Positions 26,528-36,011 are shown, numbered from the stretch's first letter. The stretch: 64,000 nt of DNA from Streptomyces sp. MA5143a (GCF_900290235.1 NZ_OLMK01000062.1:27884-91883); one strand, 5' to 3'. Numbers and translations: made by a program. The notes: a model not told the origin generated them from the letters alone.

Positions 26528-28203
26528 GCGTGCTGCGCATCGGCAACGCCTCCGGGTTCTACGGCGACCGCTTCGACGCCCTGCGCGAGATGCTCACCGG
26601 CGGCCACCTCGACGTCCTCACCGGCGACTACCTCGCCGAGCTGACCATGCTCATCCTCGGCCGCGACCGCCTGAAGGACCCCACGGCCGGGTACGCGCGC
26701 ACGTTCCTGCGCCAACTGGAGGAGTGCCTCGGCCACGCCCACGAGCGCGGCGTCCGCATCGTCACCAACGCCGGGGGCCTCAACCCCGCCGGACTCGCCG
26801 ACGCCGTACGGGCGCTCGCCGACCGGCTCGGCCTCCCCGTGCGGGTCGCGCACGTCGAGGGCGACGACCTCACCGCCCGGCACCCCGGCAGCCTCGCCGC
26901 GCACGCCTACCTCGGCGGCTTCGGCATAGCGGCCTGTCTGCGGGAGGGCGCCGACGTCGTCGTCACCGGCCGCGTCACGGACGCCGCGCTCGTCACCGGG
27001 CCCGCCGCCGCCCACTTCGGCTGGGGACCCGGCGACCACGACCGTCTCGCGGGCGCCGTCGTCGCCGGGCACGTGCTGGAGTGCGGGACGCAGGCCACCG
27101 GCGGCAACTACGCCTTCTTCGCCGACGGCGACATCCGCCGCCCCGGCTTCCCGCTCGCCGAACTCCACGAGGACGGCAGCAGCGTCATCACCAAGCACCC
27201 CGGCACCGGCGGCTTCGTCGACACCGGCACCGTCACCGCCCAGCTGCTGTACGAGACGGCCGGCGCCCGCTACGCCGGACCCGACGTCACAGCCCGCCTC
27301 GACACCGTACGGCTCACCCAGGACGGCCCCGACCGGGTCCGCGTCCAGGGCGTACGCGGCGAGGCACCGCCCCCCACCCTCAAGGTCGGGCTCAACCGGC
27401 TCGGCGGCTTCCGCAACGAGGTCGTCTTCGTCCTGACCGGCCTCGACATCGAGGCGAAGGCCGCCGTCGTGAAGGCTCAGATGGCGGACGCCCTCGCCAA
27501 GTCGCCGCCGACGGAGGTGCGTTGGGAGCTGGCGCGGACCGACCACCCCGACGCCCCCACCGAGGAGACCGCCAGCGCGCTGCTCCGCCTCGTCGTACGG
27601 GACCCGGACCCGGAGGCCGTCGGCCGTGCCTTCAGCGGAGCCGCCGTCGAACTGGCCCTCGCCAGCTACCCCGGCTTCCATGTCCCGCAACCGCCGGGGA
27701 AGGGCGCCCCCTACGGGGTCTTCGACGCCGAGTACGTCGACCAGGGGGCCGTGGAGCACACCGCCGTCCTCCACGACGGCCGCCGGATCCCCGTCCCCCC
27801 GCCGCACGACACCCTCGTACCGCGCCCCGTCGACGAGCCGCCCCTGCCGGAGCCCCTCCCGGCCGGGCTCCCGACCCGTCGGGCGCCCCTCGGGCTGGTC
27901 GCCGGGGCCCGCAGCGGCGACAAGGGCGGCGACGCCAACATCGGGCTGTGGGCCCGTACCGACGACGCCTGGCGGTGGCTCGCCCACACCCTCACCACCG
28001 ACCGGCTGCGCGCCCTCCTCCCGGAGACCGCCGCCCTGCCCGTCACGCGTCACCCGCTGCCCGGACTGCGCGCCCTGAACTTCGTCGTCGAGGGCGTCCT
28101 CGGCGCGGGCGTCGCCTCCCAGCACCGCTTCGACCCGCAGGCCAAGGCCCTCGGCGAATGGCTCCGCTCCCGCCACCTGGACATCCCGGAGGTACTCCTG
28201 TGA
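26524..28203 (+). CDS. AtuA/DUF1446 acyclic-terpene utilisation family protein
   Basis: 559 aa. N-terminal DUF1446 domain (IGNASGFYGDRFDALREM; LTGDYLAELTM; VTNAGGLNPAGLADAV) and a C-terminal AtuA-like domain (GARSGDKGGDANIGLW). AtuA is needed for citronellol and leucine/isovalerate breakdown in Pseudomonas, but its reaction is unproven. Here it is coupled to a carboxyltransferase/biotin carboxylase pair, as in atu and liu clusters, implying a role with branched or unsaturated acyl-CoA thioesters. Confidence 0.9.
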   Translation: MSVLRIGNASGFYGDRFDALREMLTGGHLDVLTGDYLAELTMLILGRDRLKDPTAGYARTFLRQLEECLGHAHERGVRIVTNAGGLNPAGLADAVRALADRLGLPVRVAHVEGDDLTARHPGSLAAHAYLGGFGIAACLREGADVVVTGRVTDAALVTGPAAAHFGWGPGDHDRLAGAVVAGHVLECGTQATGGNYAFFADGDIRRPGFPLAELHEDGSSVITKHPGTGGFVDTGTVTAQLLYETAGARYAGPDVTARLDTVRLTQDGPDRVRVQGVRGEAPPPTLKVGLNRLGGFRNEVVFVLTGLDIEAKAAVVKAQMADALAKSPPTEVRWELARTDHPDAPTEETASALLRLVVRDPDPEAVGRAFSGAAVELALASYPGFHVPQPPGKGAPYGVFDAEYVDQGAVEHTAVLHDGRRIPVPPPHDTLVPRPVDEPPLPEPLPAGLPTRRAPLGLVAGARSGDKGGDANIGLWARTDDAWRWLAHTLTTDRLRALLPETAALPVTRHPLPGLRALNFVVEGVLGAGVASQHRFDPQAKALGEWLRSRHLDIPEVLL

Positions 28204-28298
28204 CCGCCCGCCGCCCCGCCCCACCGGAGCCCGCCGCACCTCCGGAGCCCACCGCCCCACCAGAGGTCCGCCCCGCCCCTTCGGAGGCGCACCGGTGA
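28200..28298 (+). CDS. possible 32-residue Pro/Ala-rich coupling ORF
   Basis: GTG 28200 overlaps the stop of the AtuA gene (GTGA) and its own TGA (28296-28298) overlaps the GTG of the carboxyltransferase (GTGA). The peptide starts VTARRPAPPEP and is mostly Pro, Ala and Glu. It may be a real tiny peptide, or only a bridge that lets ribosomes reach the next start. Low confidence as a protein. Confidence 0.35.
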   Translation: MTARRPAPPEPAAPPEPTAPPEVRPAPSEAHR

Positions 28299-29893
28299 CC
28301 GTCCTCGCCTCCGCCCTCGACCCGGGCGGCCCCGACCACACCGCGAACCGCGAGGCCATGCTCGCCAAGCTCGCCGAACTCGACGCCGAGCACGCCAAGG
28401 CCCTCGCGGGCGGCGGCGAGAAGTACGTCGCCCGGCACCGGGGCCGCGGCAAGCTGCTCGCCCGCGAACGCGTCGAACTGCTCCTCGACCCGGACACGCC
28501 CTTCCTGGAACTGTCCCCGCTGGCCGCCTGGGGCAGCGACCACACGGTGGGCGCCTCCCTCGTCACCGGCATCGGCGTCGTCGAGGGCGTGGAGTGCCTG
28601 ATCACCGCCAACGACCCGACCGTACGCGGCGGCGCCTCCAACCCGTGGTCCCTGAAGAAGGCGTTGCGCGCCAACGACATCGCCCTCGCCAACCGGCTGC
28701 CCTGCGTCAGCCTCGTCGAGTCCGGCGGCGCCGACCTGCCCTCCCAGAAGGAGATCTTCATCCCGGGCGGCGCCATCTTCCGCGACCTCACCCGGCTGTC
28801 CGCCGCCGGCATCCCCACCATCGCCGTCGTCTTCGGCAACTCCACCGCGGGCGGCGCCTACGTCCCCGGCATGTCCGACCACGTGATCATGGTCAAGGAG
28901 CGGGCGAAGGTGTTCCTCGGCGGCCCGCCGCTGGTGAAGATGGCCACCGGCGAGGAGAGCGACGACGAGTCCCTCGGCGGCGCCGAGATGCACGCGCGCG
29001 TGTCGGGTCTCGCCGACCAGTTCGCCGTCGACGAGCACGACGCCCTGCGCCAGGCCCGCCGTGTCGTCGCCCGCCTCAACCACCGCAAGGCCCACCCGGA
29101 CCCCGCACCCGCCGCACCCCCGAAGTACGACGCGGAGGACCTGCTGGGCATCGTCCCGGCCGACCCGAAGGTGCCCTTCGACCCCCGCGAGGTCATCGCC
29201 CGCATCGTCGACGCCTCCGACTTCGACGAGTTCAAGCCCCTCTACGGCCCGAGCCTCACCACCGGCTGGGCCACCCTGCACGGCTATCCCGTCGGCATCC
29301 TCGCCAACGCCCAAGGGGTCCTGTTCAGCGCGGAGTCGCAGAAGGCCGCCCAGTTCATCCAGCTCGCCAACCAGCGCGACATCCCGCTGCTGTTCCTCCA
29401 CAACACCACCGGCTACATGGTCGGCAAGGAGTACGAGCAGGGCGGCATCATCAAACACGGCGCGATGATGATCAACGCGGTCAGCAACTCGAAGGTCCCG
29501 CACCTGTCGGTCCTGCTGGGCGCCTCCTACGGTGCCGGCCACTACGGCATGTGCGGCCGCGCCTACGACCCCCGCTTCCTCTTCGCCTGGCCCAGCGCCA
29601 AATCCGCCGTCATGGGCCCGCAGCAGCTCGCGGGTGTCCTGTCGATCGTCGCCCGCCAGTCGGCCGCCGCCAAGGGACACCCCTACGACGAGGACGCCGA
29701 CGCGGCCCTGCGCGCCATGGTGGAGCAGCAGATCGAGTCCGAGTCGCTGCCCATGTTCCTGTCCGGGCGGCTGTACGACGACGGCGTCATCGACCCGCGC
29801 GACACCCGCACCGTCCTCGGCCTGTGTCTGTCGGCCATCCACACCGCCCCCTACGAGGGCGCCCGCGGCGGCTTCGGCGTCTTCCGGATGTGA
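28295..29893 (+). CDS. acyl-CoA carboxylase carboxyltransferase (beta) subunit
   Basis: 532 aa of the methylcrotonyl/geranyl-CoA carboxylase beta type. Seen: carboxyl-transferase halves with acyl-CoA site VESGGADLPSQ and GNSTAGGAYVPGMSD, and carboxybiotin site NTTGYMVGKEYEQGGI plus GASYGAGHYGMCGRAYDPR. GTG 28295. The next gene starts 8 bp downstream. The tetrad with AtuA and an acyl-CoA dehydrogenase argues for an unsaturated branched acyl-CoA rather than acetyl- or propionyl-CoA as substrate. Confidence 0.93.
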   Translation: MTVLASALDPGGPDHTANREAMLAKLAELDAEHAKALAGGGEKYVARHRGRGKLLARERVELLLDPDTPFLELSPLAAWGSDHTVGASLVTGIGVVEGVECLITANDPTVRGGASNPWSLKKALRANDIALANRLPCVSLVESGGADLPSQKEIFIPGGAIFRDLTRLSAAGIPTIAVVFGNSTAGGAYVPGMSDHVIMVKERAKVFLGGPPLVKMATGEESDDESLGGAEMHARVSGLADQFAVDEHDALRQARRVVARLNHRKAHPDPAPAAPPKYDAEDLLGIVPADPKVPFDPREVIARIVDASDFDEFKPLYGPSLTTGWATLHGYPVGILANAQGVLFSAESQKAAQFIQLANQRDIPLLFLHNTTGYMVGKEYEQGGIIKHGAMMINAVSNSKVPHLSVLLGASYGAGHYGMCGRAYDPRFLFAWPSAKSAVMGPQQLAGVLSIVARQSAAAKGHPYDEDADAALRAMVEQQIESESLPMFLSGRLYDDGVIDPRDTRTVLGLCLSAIHTAPYEGARGGFGVFRM

Positions 29894-29901
29894 GGGACCA
29901 C

Positions 29902-31749
29902 GTGATCACTTCAGTGCTCGTCGCCAACCGGGGCGAGATCGCCTGCCGGATCTTCCGCACCTGCCGTGAGCTGGGCATCCGCACCGTCGCCGTGCACTCC
30001 GACGCCGACGACACCGCCCTGCACACGCGCGTCGCCGACCAGGCCGTACGGCTCCCGGGCGCGGCCCCCGCCGACACCTACCTGCGCGGCGACCTCGTGG
30101 TGAAGGCCGCCCTCGCCGCGGGAGCGGACGCCGTGCACCCCGGCTACGGCTTCCTGTCCGAGAACGCCGACTTCGCCCGCGCCGTCCTCGACGCCGGCCT
30201 CACCTGGATCGGCCCGCCCCCCGAGGCGATCGAGGCCATGGCGTCGAAGACCCGCGCCAAACAGCTCATGGGCCTCGCCCCCCTCACCGAGGTCACCGAG
30301 GCCGACCTCCCGGTCCTGGTGAAGGCCGCCGCGGGCGGCGGCGGCCGCGGCATGCGCGTCGTCCGCGACCTCGACGACCTCGACGCCGCCCTGGAGGCCG
30401 CCCGCGCCGAGGCCACGAGCGCCTTCGGCGACGGTGAGGTGTTCATCGAGCCGTACGTGGAGGACGGCCGCCACGTCGAGGTGCAGATCCTCGCCGACAC
30501 CCACGGCACCGTCTGGGCCCTCGGCACCCGCGACTGCTCCCTCCAGCGCCGCCACCAGAAGGTCATCGAGGAGGCCCCCGCCCCCGGCCTCCCCCCACAC
30601 CTCGAAGCGGAACTGCGCACCCTCGCCGTACGCGCCGCGCACGCCGTCTCCTACGTGGGCGCCGGCACCGTCGAGTTCCTCGTCGCCGACGGCCGCGCCC
30701 ACTTCCTGGAGATGAACACCCGCCTCCAGGTCGAACACCCGGTGACGGAGGCCGTGTTCGGCCTGGACCTGGTCGCCGAACAGCTCCGCGTCGCCGAGGG
30801 CGCCGCCCTGCCCCCCGAACCCCCTGCCGCGTACGGCCACGCCGTCGAGGCCCGCCTCTACGCCGAGGACCCCGCCACCGGCTGGACCCCGCAGACCGGC
30901 ACCCTGCACCGGCTGACCGTCCCGGACGACGTCCGCCTCGACACCGGCTACACCGACGGCGACGAGATCGGCGTCCACTACGACCCGATGATCGCCAAGG
31001 TCGTCGCCCACGCCCCCACCCGCGCCGAGGCCCTCCGCAAGCTCGCCGGGGCCCTGGACCGCACCACGATCCACGGCCCCACCACCAACCGGGCCCTGCT
31101 GATCAGTTCCCTGCGCCACGACGAGTTCACCGCGGCCCGCATGACGACGGCCTTCTACGACCGCCACCTGCCCCACCTCACCGCCCCCGCCCCCGACCCG
31201 CACGCCCCTCTGGCCGCCGCCCTCGCCGACGCGCGCGCCCACGGCGACCCCCGCTTCGGCGGCTGGCGCAACCTCCCCTCCCGGCCCCACACCAGGTGCT
31301 ACGAACTGGCCGGCGAGGAGCACGAGGTGACGTACCGCCACACCAGGGCGGGCCTGGAGGCCGACGGCGTGACCGTCGTCCACGCGGACGCCGACCGGGT
31401 CGTCCTCGAAACCGACGGCATCCGCAGGACGTACGAGGTGACGCGCTACGGCGACACCCGCTACGTCAACACCACCGAGCTGAGGGCCCTGCCCCGCTTC
31501 CCCGACCCCACCACCACCCAGGCCGCCGGCTCCCTCCTGGCCCCCATGCCGGGCACGGTCGTCCGCCTCGCCGACAACGCCGAACCGGGCACCCCGGTCG
31601 AGGCGGGCCAGCCCCTCCTCTGGCTGGAGGCGATGAAGATGGAACACAAGATCACCGCCCCGGCACCGGGAACCCTGACGGCCCTGCACGTGGTGGTGGG
31701 ACAACAGGTGACACCCGGCATGTTGCTGGCGGTGGTGCAGCCGACTTAA
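29902..31749 (+). CDS. biotin carboxylase/BCCP (alpha) subunit of acyl-CoA carboxylase
   Basis: 615 aa. Order: biotin-carboxylase N-domain (SVLVANRGEIACRIFR), ATP-grasp (KAAAGGGGRGMR; EMNTRLQVEHPVTE), C-domain, and a C-terminal biotinyl domain with Lys579 in EAMKMEHK. The stretch between AKQLM and the ATP loop appears several residues shorter than usual, so a small deletion is possible. It acts with the preceding beta subunit to carboxylate an acyl-CoA. Confidence 0.93.
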   Translation: MITSVLVANRGEIACRIFRTCRELGIRTVAVHSDADDTALHTRVADQAVRLPGAAPADTYLRGDLVVKAALAAGADAVHPGYGFLSENADFARAVLDAGLTWIGPPPEAIEAMASKTRAKQLMGLAPLTEVTEADLPVLVKAAAGGGGRGMRVVRDLDDLDAALEAARAEATSAFGDGEVFIEPYVEDGRHVEVQILADTHGTVWALGTRDCSLQRRHQKVIEEAPAPGLPPHLEAELRTLAVRAAHAVSYVGAGTVEFLVADGRAHFLEMNTRLQVEHPVTEAVFGLDLVAEQLRVAEGAALPPEPPAAYGHAVEARLYAEDPATGWTPQTGTLHRLTVPDDVRLDTGYTDGDEIGVHYDPMIAKVVAHAPTRAEALRKLAGALDRTTIHGPTTNRALLISSLRHDEFTAARMTTAFYDRHLPHLTAPAPDPHAPLAAALADARAHGDPRFGGWRNLPSRPHTRCYELAGEEHEVTYRHTRAGLEADGVTVVHADADRVVLETDGIRRTYEVTRYGDTRYVNTTELRALPRFPDPTTTQAAGSLLAPMPGTVVRLADNAEPGTPVEAGQPLLWLEAMKMEHKITAPAPGTLTALHVVVGQQVTPGMLLAVVQPT

Positions 31750-31804
31750 GGGGCGCGGGGCTGTTTCGACATGCGGCTCCGCCGCGTGAGCGCGACCAGC
31801 CCCC
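31750..31804. repeat. Streptomyces-type intergenic palindromic element
   Basis: A GC-rich element starting GGGGCGCGGGGCTG and ending GCGCGACCAGCCCC, with an inner GCGGC-tcc-GCCGC hairpin and outer GGGGCT/AGCCCC pairing, directly after the alpha-subunit stop. Very similar elements recur between Streptomyces genes. It may stabilise or partly terminate the message inside this operon. Confidence 0.6.
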
Positions 31805-31855
31805 ACACACCCGCACCCTCCCAAACGACCGACGCGCCCACCCCAGGAGCCCTTC

Positions 31856-32989
31856 ATGTCCCCCGTGATCGAATCCGAAGAACACCAAGCCCTACGAGCC
31901 GCGGTCGCCGCCCTGGGCAAACGCCACGGCCGCGACTCCACCCCGGAGGCCCTCTGGTCGGAGGCCGCCAAGCTCGGCTACCTCGGCGTCAACCTGCCGG
32001 AGGCATACGGCGGAGGCGGCGGCGGAATCGCCGAACTCTCCATCGTCCTGGAGGAGCTCGGCGCCGCGGGCTGCCCCCTGCTCATGATGGTCGTGTCGCC
32101 CGCCATCTGCGGCACGGTCATCGCCCGCTTCGGCACTGACGCCCAGAAGACCGAATGGCTCCCCGCCCTGGCGGACGGCACCCGCACCATGGCCTTCGGC
32201 ATCACCGAACCCGACGCCGGCTCCAACAGCCACCGCATCACCACCACGGCCCGCCGCGACGGCGTCGACTGGCTGCTCACGGGCCGCAAGGTCTTCATCT
32301 CCGGCGTCGACAAGGCCGACGCCACCCTCATAGTCGGCCGCACCGAGGACGCCCGCACCGGCAACCTGAAGCCCTGCCTGTTCATCGTCCCCAGGGACAC
32401 CCCCGGCTTCGACTACCGGCCCATCGACATGGAACTCCGCGCCGCCGAGCGGCAGTTCGAGCTGACCTTCGACGACATGCGGCTGCCCGCCGAGGCTCTC
32501 GTCGGTGACGAGAACGCCGGCCTGCTCCAGCTGTTCGCCGGCCTCAACCCCGAACGCGTCATGACCGCCGCGTTCGCCATCGGCATGGCCCGCTACGCCC
32601 TCGCCAGGGCCGTCGAGTACGCCCGCGAGCGCACCGTGTGGCGGCAGCCCATCGGCGCCCACCAGGCCATCGCCCACCCTCTCGCCCAGTCCCACATCGA
32701 ACTCGAACTGGCCCGCCTGATGATGCAGAAGGCGGCCCACCTCTACGACAGGGGAGACGACGCGGCCGCCGGTGAGGCCGCCAACATGGCGAAGTACGCC
32801 GCCGGTGAGGCGTGTGTGAAGGCCGTCGACCAGTCCGTGCACACCCTCGGCGGCAACGGCCTCACCCGCGAGTTCGGCCTCGCCTCACTGATCACCGCCG
32901 CACGCGTGTCCCGGATCGCCCCCGTCAGCCGGGAGATGATCCTCAACTACGTCTCCCACCAGACCCTCGGCCTGCCCAAGTCCTACTGA
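31856..32989 (+). CDS. acyl-CoA dehydrogenase
   Basis: 377 aa FAD enzyme of beta-oxidation type. Seen: substrate/FAD region FGITEPDAGSNSHRI, then middle strand segment, and the C-terminal helical domain ending TLGGNGLTREFGLASLI. It follows the carboxylase genes after a 106-bp gap containing the intergenic repeat. It would make the alpha,beta-unsaturated acyl-CoA that the carboxylase or the hydratase uses. Confidence 0.93.
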   Translation: MSPVIESEEHQALRAAVAALGKRHGRDSTPEALWSEAAKLGYLGVNLPEAYGGGGGGIAELSIVLEELGAAGCPLLMMVVSPAICGTVIARFGTDAQKTEWLPALADGTRTMAFGITEPDAGSNSHRITTTARRDGVDWLLTGRKVFISGVDKADATLIVGRTEDARTGNLKPCLFIVPRDTPGFDYRPIDMELRAAERQFELTFDDMRLPAEALVGDENAGLLQLFAGLNPERVMTAAFAIGMARYALARAVEYARERTVWRQPIGAHQAIAHPLAQSHIELELARLMMQKAAHLYDRGDDAAAGEAANMAKYAAGEACVKAVDQSVHTLGGNGLTREFGLASLITAARVSRIAPVSREMILNYVSHQTLGLPKSY

Positions 32990-33106
32990 ACCGCCGACCC
33001 GTCCCCCACGCTCCGAGGTGTCGACGCCCCGGAGGCCGGCACGGCGGCCACCGGGCCCGAGCCGCGCACGCCGCAGCCCACACCAGCCGTACTGCCAGGA
33101 GGAACC

Positions 33107-34600
33107 ATGTTCCGCAGCGAGTACGCAGACATCCAGCCCGTCGACCTGCCCATCCACGACGCCGTCCTCGGCCACGCCGCCGACCACGGCGACACCCCCG
33201 CGCTGATCGACGGCGCCGACGGCACCACCCTCACCTACGCGCAGCTCGACCTCTTCCACCGGAGGCTCGCCGCCGCCCTCACCGAGGCCGGCCTCCGCAA
33301 GGGCGACGTCCTCGCCCTGCACAGCCCCAACACCCTCGCCTACCCGACCGCCTTCTACGCCGCCACCCGCGCCGGGGCCACCGTCACCACCGCGCACCCG
33401 CTCGCCACCGCCGACGAACTCGCCAAGCAGCTCACCGACTCCGGCGCCCGCTGGATCATCACGGTCTCACCCCTCCTCGACACCGCCCGCGCCGCCGCCG
33501 AACGCGCCGGCGGCATCCGGGAGATCCTCGTCTGCGACAGCGCCCCCGGCCACCGCTCCCTCGTCGACCTGCTCGCCACCACCGCCCCCGAGCCGGCCGT
33601 CGCCCTCGACCCGGCGGCCGACCTCGCGGTGCTGCCGTACTCCTCCGGCACGACCGGCGTCCCCAAGGGCGTCATGCTCACCCACCGGTCCATCGCCACC
33701 AACCTCGCGCAGCTCGAACCCGTCATGCCCGCCGCCCCCGGCGACCGCGTCCTCGCCGTCCTGCCCCGCTTCGACCTGGAGACGTATCTGGCCGCCATCG
33801 AGAAGCACCGCATCACCCACCTCTACGTGGCGCCGCCCATCGTCCTCGCCCTGGCCAAGCACCCCGCCGCCGAGCGCTACGACCTCTCCTCGGTCCGGCA
33901 CGTGCTGTCCGCCGCCGCGCCCCTCGACGCCCGGCTCGCCGCCGCGTGCTCCGCCCGCCTCGGCCTGCCCCCCGTCGTCCAGGGCTACGGCATGACGGAA
34001 CTCTCCCCCTGCTCCCACCTCGTCCCCCTCGACCAGGCTGCCGCCGCGCCCCCCGGCACCGTCGGCAAGCTCATCGCCGGCACCGAGATGCGGATCGTCT
34101 CCCTCGACGACCCCGCCCAGGACGTCCCCGTCGGCGAACCCGGCGAGGTCCTCATCCGCGGCCCCCAGGTCATGAAGGGCTACCTCGGCCGCCCCGACGC
34201 CACCGCCGCCATGATCGACGCCGACGGCTGGCTCGCCACCGGCGACATCGCCCACTGCGACGCCGACGGCTGGCTGTACGTCGTCGACCGCGTCAAGGAA
34301 CTCATCAAGTACAAGGGCTTCCAGGTCGCCCCCGCCGAACTCGAAGCCCTCCTCATCACCCACCCCGGCATCGCCGACGCCGCCGTCATCGGCCAGTACG
34401 ACGCCGACGGCAACGAGGTCCCGCACGCCTTCGTGGTCCCCCACCCCACCACCACCGGACTCACCGGGGGCGAGGTCATGATGTACGTCGCCGAACGCGT
34501 CGCCCCCTACAAACGCGTCCGCCACGTCACCTTCATCGACGGCGTCCCCCGCGCGGCCTCCGGGAAGATCCTCCGCCGAGAACTCAGGGAGCGCCTGTGA
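33107..34600 (+). CDS. 4-coumarate:CoA ligase-type enzyme with an internal deletion
   Basis: 497-aa AMP-forming ligase closely resembling the Streptomyces 4CL (522 aa in S. coelicolor). Seen: P-loop PYSSGTTGVPKG (177-188), A5 QGYGMTELSP, hinge VDRVKELIKYKGFQ and catalytic Lys in ASGKILRREL. After residue 220 (VLAVLP) about 25 residues are absent, including the FHIYG segment that lines the acyl pocket, and the sequence continues at RFDLETYL. The frame is kept. Stop overlaps the hydratase GTG. Confidence 0.9.
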   Translation: MFRSEYADIQPVDLPIHDAVLGHAADHGDTPALIDGADGTTLTYAQLDLFHRRLAAALTEAGLRKGDVLALHSPNTLAYPTAFYAATRAGATVTTAHPLATADELAKQLTDSGARWIITVSPLLDTARAAAERAGGIREILVCDSAPGHRSLVDLLATTAPEPAVALDPAADLAVLPYSSGTTGVPKGVMLTHRSIATNLAQLEPVMPAAPGDRVLAVLPRFDLETYLAAIEKHRITHLYVAPPIVLALAKHPAAERYDLSSVRHVLSAAAPLDARLAAACSARLGLPPVVQGYGMTELSPCSHLVPLDQAAAAPPGTVGKLIAGTEMRIVSLDDPAQDVPVGEPGEVLIRGPQVMKGYLGRPDATAAMIDADGWLATGDIAHCDADGWLYVVDRVKELIKYKGFQVAPAELEALLITHPGIADAAVIGQYDADGNEVPHAFVVPHPTTTGLTGGEVMMYVAERVAPYKRVRHVTFIDGVPRAASGKILRRELRERL

Positions 34601-35346
34601 CGGACACCCCCCAGCCCCTCGTACGCACCGCACACCACCGCGGCATCACCACCCTCACCCTCGACTCCCCGGCCAACCGCAACGCCCTCTCCGCCGACCT
34701 CGTACGGGACCTGTCCGAGGCCCTCGCCCACTGCGGCAAGGACGACGCCACCCGCGCCGTCCTCCTCACCCACACCGGCACCACCTTCTGTGCGGGCGCC
34801 GACCTGCGCCGACCACCCCGCCCCGAAGCCCTCGTCGGACTGCTCCGGGGGATCCTCGACCTCCCCAAGCCGGTCGTCGCCCGCGTCACCGGCCACGTCC
34901 GCGCCGGCGGCCTCGGCCTCCTCGGGGCCTGCGACATCACCGCAGCGGGCCCCGACGCCACCTTCGCCTTCACCGAGGTCCGCATCGGCGTCGCCCCCGC
35001 CGTCATCTCCCTCACCCTGCGCCCCCGCACCGACCCCCGCGCCCTCGCCCGCCACTACCTCACCGGCGAACGGTTCGGCCCCGGCGAAGCCGCCCGTATC
35101 GGCCTGCTCACCGCCACCGGACCCGATGTCGACGCGGTCCTCGAACCCGTCCTCGACGGACTGCGCCGAGCCGCACCGAGGGCCCTGACGGAAACGAAAC
35201 GCCTGCTCACGGCTAAGGTGCTGGAGAACTTCGACCTGGACGCGGGCGAACTGACCCGGCTTTCGTCCCGGCTGTTCGACTCCGACGACGCCCGCGAGGG
35301 CATGACGGCCTTCCTCGAAGGACGGGAACCGGGATGGGTGCTGTGA
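34597..35346 (+). CDS. enoyl-CoA hydratase/isomerase
   Basis: 249-aa crotonase-fold protein. Oxyanion-hole motif FCAGADLR and GHVRAGGLGLLGACDI are clear; the usual catalytic Glu position reads TFAFTEVRIGVAP. GTG 34597 overlaps the ligase stop (GTGA). It would hydrate the enoyl-CoA made in this operon. Confidence 0.92.
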   Translation: MTDTPQPLVRTAHHRGITTLTLDSPANRNALSADLVRDLSEALAHCGKDDATRAVLLTHTGTTFCAGADLRRPPRPEALVGLLRGILDLPKPVVARVTGHVRAGGLGLLGACDITAAGPDATFAFTEVRIGVAPAVISLTLRPRTDPRALARHYLTGERFGPGEAARIGLLTATGPDVDAVLEPVLDGLRRAAPRALTETKRLLTAKVLENFDLDAGELTRLSSRLFDSDDAREGMTAFLEGREPGWVL

Positions 35347-36011
35347 GCACGGCGGATACATCGACGGGCAGATCCAAGGACACGACGGCGGAAACGGACA
35401 CGGCCATGGCCACGGACACCGCCGCCGTCGCCGAACGCGGCCCCAAGCAGGACCGCAGCCGCGTCACCCGCAAACGGCTCCTCGAAGCCGCCGTCTCCTG
35501 TCTCGCCGAACACGGCTGGGCCGGCTCCACCGTCTCCGTCGTCGCCGAGCGCGCCGGCGTCTCACGGGGCGCCGCCCAGCACCACTTCCGCACCCGCGAG
35601 GACCTGTTCACCGCAGCCGTCGAATACGTCGCCGAGGAACGCTCCCTCGCCCTGCGCGACCTCTTCCCCCACGGCCCCGCCGACCGCCCCGCCGTCGTCG
35701 CCGCCCTCGTCGACCTCTACACCGGCCCCCTCTTCCGGGCCGCCCTCCACCTCTGGGTCGCCGCCTCCAACGAGGACCAGCTCCGCCCCCGCGTCACCGA
35801 ACTGGAGGCCCGCGTCGGCCGCGAGACCCACCGCATCGCCGTCGAGCTCCTGCACGCCGACGAGACCGTCCCCGGCGTCCGCGAAACCGTCCAGGGCGTG
35901 CTCGACATGGCCCGCGGCCTCGGCCTCGCCAACCTCCTCACCGACGACACCGGCCGCCGCGACAAGGTCGTCGCCCAGTGGGCCGCACTCCTCGACGAGG
36001 TCCTGGACTGA
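35343..36011 (+). CDS. TetR-family regulator of the acyl-CoA operon
   Basis: 222 aa. N-terminal HTH: RVTRKRLLEAAVSCLAEHG ... VAERAGVSRGAAQHHF. C-terminal ligand domain is helical. GTG 35343 overlaps the hydratase stop (GTGA) like the other genes here; ATG 35334 is an alternative. Its place at the end of the catabolic operon suggests an acyl-CoA-responsive repressor that binds the palindrome at 25688-25701. Confidence 0.9.
   Translation: MSTADTSTGRSKDTTAETDTAMATDTAAVAERGPKQDRSRVTRKRLLEAAVSCLAEHGWAGSTVSVVAERAGVSRGAAQHHFRTREDLFTAAVEYVAEERSLALRDLFPHGPADRPAVVAALVDLYTGPLFRAALHLWVAASNEDQLRPRVTELEARVGRETHRIAVELLHADETVPGVRETVQGVLDMARGLGLANLLTDDTGRRDKVVAQWAALLDEVLD

Noticed and set aside
25645..28845. 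A 1,066-codon open frame antisense to the MDMPI-like, AtuA and carboxyltransferase genes
   Set aside because: High GC keeps antisense frames open; the plus strand has clear domains, starts and overlaps.
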